A stretch of 64,000 nt of DNA. It comes from Iphinoe sp. HA4291-MV1 (GTDB lineage: Bacteria > Cyanobacteriota > Cyanobacteriia > Cyanobacteriales > Nostocaceae). Under the pieces are notes generated by a model. That model had not been told where the DNA came from. It was given only the letters and a program-made list of their open reading frames with translations, and ran no database searches. Positions 42,712 through 51,669 of the stretch are shown here, piece by piece. Within the stretch, counting starts at the first letter, position 1; each line of letters begins with the position of its first letter. Location: positions 1 through 64,000 of the forward strand of contig JAHHHH010000025.1 in NCBI GenBank assembly GCA_019359415.1, read 5' to 3'. A program made the translations under genes and the position numbers.

Positions 42712-44397
42712 ATGGACTGGATTACCCTACTGCGATCGCTACAGTCTGATTTCATCAAAAGGTTAACATCTGGTTGTCTGCTGCATTGTGAAACAGAAGG
42801 GCAATATAGTGAATTAACGCTCATATCGGGAGAGAGGTTAAAAGCACTACGGGAGTTTTGCTGGCAAATGGCTGAGAAATATAAGCGCACTTCACCAGTC
42901 CGTGATGTTTTTATCAGTAATTTGAAAGGCAAATTAGGTGAAGAAGTTGTCAAAGAACGTTTGGCTGCTTTTGTGACTGAAGTAGATTATGAAAAACGAT
43001 TCGGCATTGGCGATGGCAAAGTTGATTTTACGCTGACTTTTGATCCATCAGTTGGTATTGCGGTGAAATCACGTCATGGTAGTCTTGATAAAGTCAGATG
43101 GTCAATGAATTCAGAAGAAGTTCAAAAAAATGCCGTCGTAGTTTGCATTTGGATTCAAGAAGAAGTGAATGAGGCACAACCAGAATATCACCTTTTCTTC
43201 GCTGGTTTTCTCCCTACCCAAATGATTAAGCTGAGAACTGGAAAAATTTCATTTGGGATAGAACAATTACTGTATGGTGGTGGTTTGCGGTGTTATTTAG
43301 AACAGTTAGAATCCTTAACGCCTCTTAACTCTCATAACCAAAAACCTCAAATTGAAAAATCTAATCCTAAGCAAGAACCCAGCTATCAGCCACAGAAGCA
43401 ACAGTTTTTAAAAACCAACTTGTCTGCTGAGCAACAAGAACCCAGTTATCAGCAAAACAAGCCACAGCCTATCAAAACCAACTTTTCTGGTGAGCAAAAT
43501 GACTATTTCCGTTTCCATAATGGAGATATGAATCTGCTCTATGTAAAACTAGGTGATGAATGTTTTGAGAAAGAACAGTATAACACTGCAATTGAGAACT
43601 ACAATCAAGCTTTAAAACTAAACTCTAAAGATTCCGAGAGTTATTACAAACGTGGTTTAGCTCGATATCGCTTAGGAGATTGCGAAGGAGCGATCGCAGA
43701 TTACATTCAGGCAATACAGATTAATCCTTATTACGGCAAAGTTTACAACAAAATTGGTTTGGCTCGATATCAGCTAGGAGATTACGAAGGAGCAATTGCA
43801 GATTATACTCAAGCAATTAAAATGAATCCTAATGATGCAGTCGCTTACAGAAACCGTGCTGATATTCGCTATCATCTGGGTGATTATGAGGGAGCGATTG
43901 AGGATTATAATCAGGCAATAAAGATTAATCCAAATAGTTCTAACTTGGGAGATTCAAAGAAAGCAATTGAGCTTTTTAGTCAGTCTCTTGAAATGAATCC
44001 TAATGACGTTGTTGGTTACAAAAACCGTGGTAACTCTCGTTTTGATTTAGGAGATTATCAAGGAGCAATTGAGGACTATACTCAAGTCATTCAGATGAAT
44101 CCTAATGATATCGATGCATATTACAACCGTGGTCATGCTCGTTATGAATTAGGCGATTATGAGGGAGCGATTGAGGATTACACTCAGGTTATCACGATAA
44201 ATCCCAACGATGCTGATGCATATTACAATCGTGGTCAGGCTCGTTATAACCTTGGAGATAAGCAAGGCGTCATTGATGATTTTCAGCAAAGCGCAGACTT
44301 TTATCGAAAAGAAGGTAAGCTAGAGGAGCATAAAAATGCACGGGAAAGAATTTTAGATTTAGAAATAGAAGAATCGTTAGATATTTTAAATTTTTAG
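42712..44397 (+). CDS. Restriction-fold domain fused to TPR repeats
   Basis: The protein has 561 residues. Residues 1-200 form an alpha/beta domain with LKGKLGEEVVKERLAA, GDGKVDFTLTF (Asp105) and VGIAVKSRHG (Lys119). This is a PD-(D/E)XK-like pattern in which the expected acidic residue before the lysine is alanine (A-V-K). A Gln/Lys-rich linker (about 205-260) contains two similar SYQ...LKTN/IKTN units. Residues 275-540 are about eight TPR units of the LGDYEGAIEDYTQAI type. Catalysis is doubtful; recognition is more likely. A YefM/YoeB pair and a CRISPR array follow. Confidence 0.75.
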   Translation: MDWITLLRSLQSDFIKRLTSGCLLHCETEGQYSELTLISGERLKALREFCWQMAEKYKRTSPVRDVFISNLKGKLGEEVVKERLAAFVTEVDYEKRFGIGDGKVDFTLTFDPSVGIAVKSRHGSLDKVRWSMNSEEVQKNAVVVCIWIQEEVNEAQPEYHLFFAGFLPTQMIKLRTGKISFGIEQLLYGGGLRCYLEQLESLTPLNSHNQKPQIEKSNPKQEPSYQPQKQQFLKTNLSAEQQEPSYQQNKPQPIKTNFSGEQNDYFRFHNGDMNLLYVKLGDECFEKEQYNTAIENYNQALKLNSKDSESYYKRGLARYRLGDCEGAIADYIQAIQINPYYGKVYNKIGLARYQLGDYEGAIADYTQAIKMNPNDAVAYRNRADIRYHLGDYEGAIEDYNQAIKINPNSSNLGDSKKAIELFSQSLEMNPNDVVGYKNRGNSRFDLGDYQGAIEDYTQVIQMNPNDIDAYYNRGHARYELGDYEGAIEDYTQVITINPNDADAYYNRGQARYNLGDKQGVIDDFQQSADFYRKEGKLEEHKNARERILDLEIEESLDILNF

Positions 44398-44441
44398 CAG
44401 ATTAAGTTCAGGAGTGAAGAGAATTAAAGAACCACCAAAAT

Positions 44442-44459
44442 GTCAAGGACGTCCTTGAC
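44442..44459. repeat. Perfect 18-bp palindrome
   Basis: GTCAAGGACGTCCTTGAC reads the same on both strands. It lies between the TPR fusion gene and the YefM/YoeB pair. It could be an operator or a dispersed repeat. The GGTGCGTTA...TAACGCACC inverted repeat at about 44514-44541 is a common cyanobacterial dispersed repeat. Confidence 0.5.
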
Positions 44460-44653
44460 GTCAAGAGAAACAAAAGAATATTTCCAACTCTGTTAAGAAA
44501 ATCAAACTGTAGGGTGCGTTATCGCTTTAGTGTAACGCACCATCAATCGTTTAAGGTGCGTTAGCCTTCGGCATAATACACCCTACTATAGATAATTTGC
44601 AAGATAATAAATACTGTTTTATAATACATATACAAGAAAGTGTACATGTACTA

Positions 44654-44959
44654 ATGTTTTCTTACAAAATAACATCCCCAACTGATGCAAGAAATGACTT
44701 CTTTAAGTTGTTAGACCTGGTAGTAGAAAATCATCAGGTGTATATCATTAACCGTCGTGATGATGAAAATGTAGCTTTGATTGCTGAGTCAGATTTGGTA
44801 AGTTTGGTTGAAACAGTTTATCTTTTGCGCTCAGGAGCTAATGCGCGTCGGTTATTAGATGCAATGGAGGAGTCGAAAACCGGAAAAATTCAACCTCAAA
44901 CTATCGTAGAACTTCAGCAGGAGTTGGGGATTGAGCAAGAAGAAGAAAAAGAAATCTGA
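44654..44959 (+). CDS. YefM/Phd-type antitoxin
   Basis: The protein has about 101 residues. SYKITSPTDARNDFFKLLDLV is the N-terminal Phd/YefM dimerisation and DNA-binding segment. VYIINRRDDENVALIAESDLVSLVETVYLL is the rest of the fold. The C-terminal TGKIQPQTIVELQQELGIEQEEEKEI is the flexible acidic tail that would neutralise the toxin. I chose ATG 44654 because the fold begins there; the upstream ATG-less extension adds nothing. It overlaps the toxin gene by 29 bp. Confidence 0.8.
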   Translation: MFSYKITSPTDARNDFFKLLDLVVENHQVYIINRRDDENVALIAESDLVSLVETVYLLRSGANARRLLDAMEESKTGKIQPQTIVELQQELGIEQEEEKEI

Positions 44960-45248
44960 ATCTGATGAAATAAAACCTGTTATAGTTAATCGCATTCCCG
45001 GTTTTAGTTCTCAATTCAAAGAAGATTTAGCTTGGTGGTTTAAGCAAGATTCTCATAAAGCATCGAAAATTTTGGATTTGGTGACAGCCGTCATGCAAAA
45101 TCCTTTTGAGGGTATTGGTAAACCAGAACCATTGAAGTATCTGGATGCAGATATCTGGTCACGGCGAATCGATTTAGAACATCGGCTTATCTATCGGGTA
45201 GGAAATAGCCAGATTGATTTTTTAGCTTGTCGGTATCACTACGAGTGA
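44931..45248 (+). CDS. YoeB/Txe-type mRNA interferase toxin
   Basis: The toxin has up to 105 residues. FKEDLAWWFKQDSHKASKILDLV, PLKYLDADIWSRRIDLEHRLIYRV and CRYHYE match YoeB: Arg and His-Tyr near the C-terminus form the RNase site. By family it cleaves mRNA at the ribosome. The frame begins inside the antitoxin gene with TTG 44931 and a lysine-rich stretch. The true start may be a few codons later, but no ATG precedes the conserved region. The CRISPR array begins two bases after its stop. Confidence 0.78.
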   Translation: MSKKKKKKSESDEIKPVIVNRIPGFSSQFKEDLAWWFKQDSHKASKILDLVTAVMQNPFEGIGKPEPLKYLDADIWSRRIDLEHRLIYRVGNSQIDFLACRYHYE

Positions 45249-45249
45249 T

Positions 45250-46209
45250 GCTTCAATCCCTAATAGGGAGTAAGAGAAATTTCAACCCGCATGCCGCATA
45301 TCAGAAGCACTTCAGCTCGAGTTTCAATCCCTAATAGGGAGTAAGAGAAATTTCAACCTTAACATGAACGAGTGCAAGGGCTTTTGTTTAACTTGTTTCA
45401 ATCCCTAATAGGGAGTAAGAGAAATTTCAACGCTACGTACTCGCCAATCTGTCTAAGATAGCTTGGCGTTTCAATCCCTAATAGGGAGTAAGAGAAATTT
45501 CAACGCCGGAGTTGGCGCAGTTGCGTGAGCAGTTGAAGTTTCAATCCCTAATAGGGAGTAAGAGAAATTTCAACATTTTTCCCTGCCCATTTCCGCGTAT
45601 CTTCATGTAGAGTTTCAATCCCTAATAGGGAGTAAGAGAAATTTCAACCCAAAAGTGCAGTGCCACGAGAAATAATGCCGTTTCAATCCCTAATAGGGAG
45701 TAAGAGAAATTTCAACCCAAAAGTGCAGTGCCACGAGAAATAATGCCGTTTCAATCCCTAATAGGGAGTAAGAGAAATTTCAACGAGGAGAAATTCTTGC
45801 AGAGGTGAGTTATTTAAGTTTCAATCCCTAATAGGGAGTAAGAGAAATTTCAACAGTTGCCATCAATCTGCATCATATGCAGGTCGTTTCAATCCCTAAT
45901 AGGGAGTAAGAGAAATTTCAACGGTTACAAGTTCTAGAGGATGTCCTAGAACTTACAAGTTTCAATCCCTAATAGGGAGTAAGAGAAATTTCAACATCAA
46001 GAAGCTATATGGTTTTACCGATTCCCCTCGTTTCAATCCCTAATAGGGAGTAAGAGAAATTTCAACCGCGCTCAGGATTACTGGGATATTAAGAAGGTGG
46101 CGTTTCAATCCCTAATAGGGAGTAAGAGAAATTTCAACCCGCTAACCGTGTGGTTATTGCCGCCAACGCGACGTTTCAATCCCTAATAGGGAGTAAGAGA
46201 AATTTCAAC
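45250..46209 (-). CRISPR. CRISPR array, 14 repeats and 13 spacers
   Basis: The 37-bp repeat begins GTTTCAATCCCTAATAGGGA and ends GTAAGAGAAATTTCAAC on the plus strand. Spacers are 31-37 bp. On the minus strand it ends in CCCTATTAGGGATTGAAAC, the form usual for cyanobacterial crRNA handles (ATTGAAAC), so transcription from the right is expected. The leftmost repeat (45250-45286) starts GC instead of GT, as often seen at the leader-distal end. Spacers 6 and 7 (45649-45679, 45717-45747) are identical. No cas gene lies in the window. Confidence 0.97.
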
Positions 46210-46440
46210 TGCGGCATCCTGAGAAGTACTCTGTATAAGGTTTTCAAGGTTCTTTAGCGCGGATGTCCTAATCATAGCATAAAAAACCTGGGTTGATGCA
46301 AAGACAAATCGCTGAAATCCAGTCTGGACAAGGAGCGCGGATGGGTAACGAGCGATTTTTCCCGTAAAGCCTTGTGCTGTGAGAGGTTTAGCCATTTTTT
46401 TCACAACCTCTTTTCTAACACCTACCCATCCGCGCATTCG
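46210..46440 (-). promoter_or_regulatory. CRISPR leader with possible promoter
   Basis: The DNA to the right of the array lacks a convincing gene. On the minus strand it carries TATGCTATGATTAGG about 60 bp before the first repeat, a good -10 box (TATGAT), with TTGCAT upstream as weak -35. GCGCGGATGGGTA (46335-46347) and TACCCATCCGCGC (46423-46435) form an exact inverted repeat inside it. These fit a leader that starts the array's transcript. Confidence 0.6.
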
Positions 46441-46481
46441 CAAAGCATTCCCAGGCTCACGCCTGGGAACAAGGATTTTTA

Positions 46482-47477
46482 TTAATATCCACCCTCTTCT
46501 TCGTACTCTGGCTGTCTCTCTTTGACTTTCTTGGGAATATTTACTGGCTTTGGCGGCTCATCATCAGCCCAGGCATCGCGGGCTAAATCGTCGTCATAAT
46601 CGTCGTATTGCTCGGCGTATGGCTTATTATTGTAGGAACCGGAGTCATACTTTGGTTGTGCTTGATATTTGTCTTTACCTGTTGCCTCACTCCAGTTGTC
46701 TTCTTCCTCGTCTTCGTACTGAACAGGCTCATACTGCTGCGCTTTCATGACTTGACGCCCAGGACGTTCTTCTTCGTAGTAGTCCTCATCCCATTCTTGC
46801 ACTACAGGTTCAGGTGTGCGAATGATTTTTGGCTTAGGTTGCTCTAATGGCACTCCGCTTGGCAGTTGCTTGTCTGGTGTTACTGTACGAGGGGTGTAGG
46901 TGGAGTATTCTTCATCAACATCGCGTTCCCACGGCGCTTTACCAATACCTAAGCGCTCTAGTAAACCAACGGTTAATTGGGTAACCCGCTCTTCGGCTCC
47001 TTCAAAAACAATCAATCTGTTGGGACCTGTGCTGACGATTTCGTCTACTGAAAACTCGTAGGTACTCAAAAATTGGTCGGGAATTTGTGGTAGTCCGAAA
47101 GAGGCGATGACAATTGAGTCAAGCTTTCCTGTTTCCCCATGAAATTTGAAGCCCCGCACTTTGCCTAGGACTTCACCAGTTTCTGTAATGACCTCCCAGT
47201 TTATCAGGTTGCTGTAGGCTTCAACCTCAACATCGTCAATAACATCCTCGTTATCCACAAGGATGACATCACCTATTTGGTTGATGCTGTTGAGGTACAT
47301 ATAGCGTGGCACTCCAGAAATAGAGATCAGGCTGTCTCGCAAGCCAAGAGCCACAACCTCTCGCTGATCTACATCAACCCAAACCTGACTCACGATTCCT
47401 AATCGCTTGCCGTTGTCGCGAGTGATTACCTGGGTGTTTAAAATATCGGAACGTCTAATACTTTGTTCAGAGGTCAT
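46482..47477 (-). CDS. PRC-barrel domain protein with acidic tail
   Basis: The 331-residue protein has two PRC-barrel units: residues about 5-80 (LNTQVITRDNGKRLGIVSQVWVDVDQREVVALGL) and about 85-170 (WEVITETGEVLGKVRGFKFHGETGKLDSIVIASFGL). From about residue 195 the chain is Pro/Glu/Asp/Tyr/Gln-rich and probably disordered, with runs such as YDDYDDDLARDAWADDEPP. Cyanobacteria commonly carry such proteins near smc or photosynthetic genes, without known function. It lies 61 bp downstream of smc on the same strand. Confidence 0.82.
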   Translation of the reverse strand: MTSEQSIRRSDILNTQVITRDNGKRLGIVSQVWVDVDQREVVALGLRDSLISISGVPRYMYLNSINQIGDVILVDNEDVIDDVEVEAYSNLINWEVITETGEVLGKVRGFKFHGETGKLDSIVIASFGLPQIPDQFLSTYEFSVDEIVSTGPNRLIVFEGAEERVTQLTVGLLERLGIGKAPWERDVDEEYSTYTPRTVTPDKQLPSGVPLEQPKPKIIRTPEPVVQEWDEDYYEEERPGRQVMKAQQYEPVQYEDEEEDNWSEATGKDKYQAQPKYDSGSYNNKPYAEQYDDYDDDLARDAWADDEPPKPVNIPKKVKERQPEYEEEGGY

Positions 47478-47538
47478 TCTGTACCGAGTCCTGATCTCGA
47501 ATCCGGTTTATTATCTATACACTATTATTAACAAAAAC

Positions 47539-50500
47539 TCAAGCAGTCGTTTGATCAGATTGTAGTCTGATACCCAAAACTTGGGTGTGAGCTCCTCTTG
47601 CTTGAGTGACGCCTATTGTGCGTTCGGCTGATTCTATCATTGGGCGACGCAAACTGACAACAATAAATTGTGCTTGTTGCGCCTGTTGTTTAATCATTTT
47701 AGCTAATCGTTCTACGTTTGCTCCATCCAAAAACATATCTACTTCATCAAATGCATAAAATGGGGATGGACGGTAGCGTTGTAAAGCAAAAATAAAGCTC
47801 AATGCAGTCAGAGATTTTTCTCCTCCGGACATAGAAGCAAGTCGCAGTATAGGTTTACCTTTGGGATGTGCAACTAAATTCAATCCGCTGTTGAAGGGAT
47901 CTTCTGGATTGTCGAGTTGCAGGTAGCCATCGCCTTCAGAAAGGATGGCGAAAATTGATTGAAAGTTTTCATTGACGGCGTCGAAGGCTTCTCTAAATGC
48001 GCGTTGACGTAAGGTGGTAAAGTTCTCGATTCTTAACAGTAATTCGGTACGCTCTGCTTCTAATGTTTGCAACTTTTGACTGAGTTCTTCAAGGCGTTTT
48101 TGCGTGCGCTCATGTTGTTCCAATGCCAGCATATTCACAGGTTCCATTGCTTGCAGGCGTTTGGCAAGAGAGCGCAATTCTTTTTGCAATTCTTCTAGAT
48201 TTACTTTATCTGGCACTTCTGGTAGAGGATTAGGTAATTCCGCCGCCATAGTTTGCAATTGGGTTTGCAATGCAGCGAGTTCCTCCCTCCGCGTCTGCTG
48301 GGTTTCTTGCAGTTTTTGCAGTTCCCATTCCAATTGTTGCTGACGGGTGGTGTGCGATCGCAATTCTTGTTCTGTTGCGTCGCGTTTTTGTTTTTCTTCT
48401 CCCAAATTCTGTTCCATCTGACTCAAAGCAGCACGAATCTCAGCAATCGCAGTGCTGAGTGCTGAGTGTTGAGTGCTGAGCGCTATACGTTGATTTTGCT
48501 GATTTATTTGCTCTTGATGATATTCTTCAATACGCTGCTCACCAACAGTAATTTTTTCTTGCAACCGCTGCTGCTGATTTTCCAAATCTTTTAATCTTTG
48601 CTCTGCGTCCCTTAACGCTGATTCCCGTTGTTGCAATTGTTGCTCTTGAATTTTTATCGTTGCTTGGATTTGTTGCCATTCTTGGGGAGTTTGAGACTGT
48701 TCCAACTCAGTCAAAGCTTGTCGCAGTTGTTGCAATTGCTGTTCTTGAGGTGGTAATTCCCGATCCAATATTTCTAAGCGAGATTGGACAGTGGCTAATT
48801 TTTCTCTGTTTTGCGAAAGCTGCGATCGCGTTGTTTCCAATTGCGCTGTCAAAGTTTTCATCTCTTTGTGCAACTGTTCCAAGCGCAGTTGTTGTTCTCG
48901 TCGCGCCTGTCGTGCTTCCGTCACTTCTTGTGTCAGTTGTTTTGTCTTGGTAGAGAGAGTATTGATTGCCGAGCTACAACGCTCTAAAATTCGCTCTATA
49001 TCAGTTAACCGACTTTTCAAAGCAGAAACTTCTTCAGATTCCGCAGCTTCCACCGTACCAAACCGTAACGACGAACGCTGGGTGATACTACCACCAGTCA
49101 TTGCACCACTAGTTTCCAACAATTCTCCATCTAAGGTGACAATGCGATACAATCCCATATGCTGACGCGCTTGACTGAGATTTGCAAACACTACCGTGTT
49201 ACCAAAAACGTAGTTGAACACATCCCGATAGCGGCGATCGCACTCAATCAAATTCACAGCATAATTGACAAAGCCGTTGGCAAAACGCAATGTAAAATCT
49301 TGGGTAAATTTGGGGGCGTGAATTTTATTCAGCGGTAAAAAAGTCGCCCTACCTGCACGTTTTTGTTTCAGCAGTTCAATTCCTGCGGCGGCGATGCTGT
49401 CATCTTCCACAACAATATGCCCTAGACGTGCTCCAGCAGAAATTTCTAAAGCCAGCTGATAGCGGGGTTCCACACGTCCCAACTGCACGACTAATCCACA
49501 TACTCCGGGCATTCCTGATTGTAGGATGACTTTGCTCGCTTGTGTTCCTTGGACTTCCTGCTGTGCTGCTTGTTGCGCTTCTAGTTTATCCAAGAAGCGT
49601 TGTTTCTCCCGTTGTTCCTGCAAGAGGCGCTTTTGGGTTTCCTGTTGGATGTGCAGTTCTTGTTCTGTAGCTGATAAGGTTTCGGCTAAGTTTTGAATAG
49701 GTTCACCAGAAGTGTTAAATTCTGTTTCAACTTGTGTACATTCAGCTTGTTTTTCTGCTAGTTGAGATTCTAAATTTTGAGCGATCTCAGTTTGTTCTTG
49801 AATTTGCTGCTGGAGTTGGTTATTACGTTCTCTCAGTTGCGCTTGCTCCGTACGTTGAGGTTCAACGGTTTGCAGCAAAGTTTCAATTTGGCGGTTCAGC
49901 GCTGTTTGTTGTTGTACCCAAGCTTCTGAAGCGGAAGCAATTTGGGCTGCTGCTTCGCGGGAGTTTTCTAATTCTTGTCGCGTTTCATCTCGTTCTGCGA
50001 CTCGTGAGGCGATGAATTGCGTCTGTTCAATTTGTTGTTGTGCGAGTTGTTCTAAAGAATGCTGATGCTGTTGAATTTCCTGTTGAGTTTGTTGCTGGCG
50101 CTTTACGGTTTCTTGGGAAGCTGTTTCGAGTTCTGTTTGCTGACGCTGAAGCTGCTTGCGTTCTGCTTCTTGGGTAGCAAGGGTAGATTGTACTGCTAAA
50201 AGTTCTTCTTCTCCTAATGCTTTCACATGGGCGTTGAGCTGTTCAAGTTCGGCAGTTTTTTGAGCGATTTCTGAATTGAGGGTGGTGAGTTGATTTGTGA
50301 GTTCAGCTGAGGTGCGATCGCCACTTTGAATTTGCGTCGCCAACTTTTCTTGTTGTGCTTGTAGAGAACGCCATGATAAAACCGCTTCCCACTGTTGTTT
50401 GTCTTGAAATTCAGTGCGGAGTTTTTGGTATTTTTCAGCTTTGGCGCGATCTTGGGAGAGGCGATCGCGCTGTGCGATTAATTCTGTTTCAACAATGCGA

Positions 50501-51189
50501 CAGCTGTCTTCCTTATCCTTAACTTCATCTAAAGTTTCTTTTGCTTGATTAATCTTACGGTCAAACGCCGCTACTCCTGCCAATTCATCAATAATTTCCC
50601 GTCTTTCGCGGGTGTTCATTGAGATAATGCTGGTGACATCCCCTTGCAACACGACGTTGTAGCCTTCGGGATAAACCCGCAGCTTCTCTAGTTCCTCGTG
50701 TAATTCCGTGAGTGTGCAGGAGACACCGTTAATGTAATAATTCGATGTGTAAGTCCCTTGGCTAGTAACTCTGAGTCTCCTGGTGACACTCCACTCGCTA
50801 CCTAATTGTGGGCGGATTTTTGCTATACGATTTTTGTCCTCTTCGTTTTCTTCCTCCCCTACGTTCTCTTCTTCATCCGTTACATCCGTTACATCATCCG
50901 TTGGCACATCTATAACCAAGTCTGACAAATCAAACGTTACCGTAACGCTAGCTTCGATCGCGGAACGTCCCCTAGCAGTTTGAGTGTTGTTTACCAAGTC
51001 GGGGAGGCGATCAGCACGCATTCCCTTAGAACTAGCAAGCCCCAGGCAAAACAACAGCGAGTCTAGAATATTCGATTTACCAGAACCATTAGGTCCAGAA
51101 ATGACGGTAAACTCCGGCAGTAAAGGGACAGATGTTGTACCGCCGAAGGATTTGAAATTAGTGAGTTCTACGCGCTTTATATGAACCAT
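47539..51189 (-). CDS. smc: Chromosome segregation ATPase SMC
   Basis: The 1216-residue protein carries the Walker A motif GPNGSGKSNILDS near residue 32, then two long coiled coils (about 170-500 and 680-1030). A hinge domain lies between them at about 520-670 (GVCGLVVQLGRVEPRYQLALEISAGARLGHIVVEDD). The C-terminal ABC signature SMSGGEKSLTALSFIFALQ and Walker B FYAFDEVDMFLD close the ATPase. It organises and segregates the chromosome with ScpA/ScpB. An acidic insertion (VTDVTDEEENVGEEENEEDKN) lies in the N-terminal head. A piece of the second coiled coil (STQHSALSTA) is encoded by AGTGCTG-type tandem repeats at about 48452-48482. Confidence 0.96.
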   Translation of the reverse strand: MVHIKRVELTNFKSFGGTTSVPLLPEFTVISGPNGSGKSNILDSLLFCLGLASSKGMRADRLPDLVNNTQTARGRSAIEASVTVTFDLSDLVIDVPTDDVTDVTDEEENVGEEENEEDKNRIAKIRPQLGSEWSVTRRLRVTSQGTYTSNYYINGVSCTLTELHEELEKLRVYPEGYNVVLQGDVTSIISMNTRERREIIDELAGVAAFDRKINQAKETLDEVKDKEDSCRIVETELIAQRDRLSQDRAKAEKYQKLRTEFQDKQQWEAVLSWRSLQAQQEKLATQIQSGDRTSAELTNQLTTLNSEIAQKTAELEQLNAHVKALGEEELLAVQSTLATQEAERKQLQRQQTELETASQETVKRQQQTQQEIQQHQHSLEQLAQQQIEQTQFIASRVAERDETRQELENSREAAAQIASASEAWVQQQTALNRQIETLLQTVEPQRTEQAQLRERNNQLQQQIQEQTEIAQNLESQLAEKQAECTQVETEFNTSGEPIQNLAETLSATEQELHIQQETQKRLLQEQREKQRFLDKLEAQQAAQQEVQGTQASKVILQSGMPGVCGLVVQLGRVEPRYQLALEISAGARLGHIVVEDDSIAAAGIELLKQKRAGRATFLPLNKIHAPKFTQDFTLRFANGFVNYAVNLIECDRRYRDVFNYVFGNTVVFANLSQARQHMGLYRIVTLDGELLETSGAMTGGSITQRSSLRFGTVEAAESEEVSALKSRLTDIERILERCSSAINTLSTKTKQLTQEVTEARQARREQQLRLEQLHKEMKTLTAQLETTRSQLSQNREKLATVQSRLEILDRELPPQEQQLQQLRQALTELEQSQTPQEWQQIQATIKIQEQQLQQRESALRDAEQRLKDLENQQQRLQEKITVGEQRIEEYHQEQINQQNQRIALSTQHSALSTAIAEIRAALSQMEQNLGEEKQKRDATEQELRSHTTRQQQLEWELQKLQETQQTRREELAALQTQLQTMAAELPNPLPEVPDKVNLEELQKELRSLAKRLQAMEPVNMLALEQHERTQKRLEELSQKLQTLEAERTELLLRIENFTTLRQRAFREAFDAVNENFQSIFAILSEGDGYLQLDNPEDPFNSGLNLVAHPKGKPILRLASMSGGEKSLTALSFIFALQRYRPSPFYAFDEVDMFLDGANVERLAKMIKQQAQQAQFIVVSLRRPMIESAERTIGVTQARGAHTQVLGIRLQSDQTTA

Positions 51190-51323
51190 CGCGCTATTTA
51201 ACTGGGCATATGACGTTCAAGTGTACCAACAAAGCTCTCAATCAAGTTAGCATAGCCGGTCTTTTAGGGACGATTATATAAAGAAGTATAGGAGGTGATA
51301 GTGAGTGTGAGGAAATTTGTTCG

Positions 51324-51668
51324 GTGACAGAGGGATTTGGTAAAGCGGCTGAACAACCAGGTGAACAGTATGAGCGGGATATTCAAGAATTCACAGGTGG
51401 AACTTCACAAATTATAGAAGGGAGAGAAATTGATAGTGTTACTGATGAGATTTTTATTCAAGCAAAAGATTCTCAGACAGCAATTACCAAACCGCATAAC
51501 TTTTTGAACAAGAAAACACGCTCTCAAATCAAGGAAACCATTAGGCTAGCCAAAGAACTAGGGAAACGTGCTGAATTCTGGTTTAAACAAGAACCTCATT
51601 CTGATGTCCGTCAATATATTGAGGATAAAGAAGGAATCGTTATAGTGTGGAATAAGGAAACTGAGTAA
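51324..51668 (+). CDS. Putative restriction-fold nuclease toxin domain
   Basis: The 114-residue protein contains TGGTSQIIEGREIDSVTDEIFIQAKDS, that is, Asp37 followed by Gln46-x-Lys48. This fits the PD-(D/E)XK-type catalytic strand pair seen in C-terminal toxin domains of contact-dependent and polymorphic toxins. A basic helix (KKTRSQIKETIRLAKELGKRAEFWFK) follows. No secretion or repeat module precedes it. The frame is open back to 51282. GTG 51324 has GAGG upstream, but the start is uncertain. It lies one base before the gene at 51670, a likely immunity partner. Confidence 0.5.
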   Translation: MTEGFGKAAEQPGEQYERDIQEFTGGTSQIIEGREIDSVTDEIFIQAKDSQTAITKPHNFLNKKTRSQIKETIRLAKELGKRAEFWFKQEPHSDVRQYIEDKEGIVIVWNKETE

Positions 51669-51669
51669 A

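Noticed and set aside
46183-46443. An 86-codon minus-strand frame to the right of the CRISPR array
   Set aside because: It runs from the leader into the last repeat, the protein has no recognisable pattern, and the region has promoter-like signals of a leader instead.
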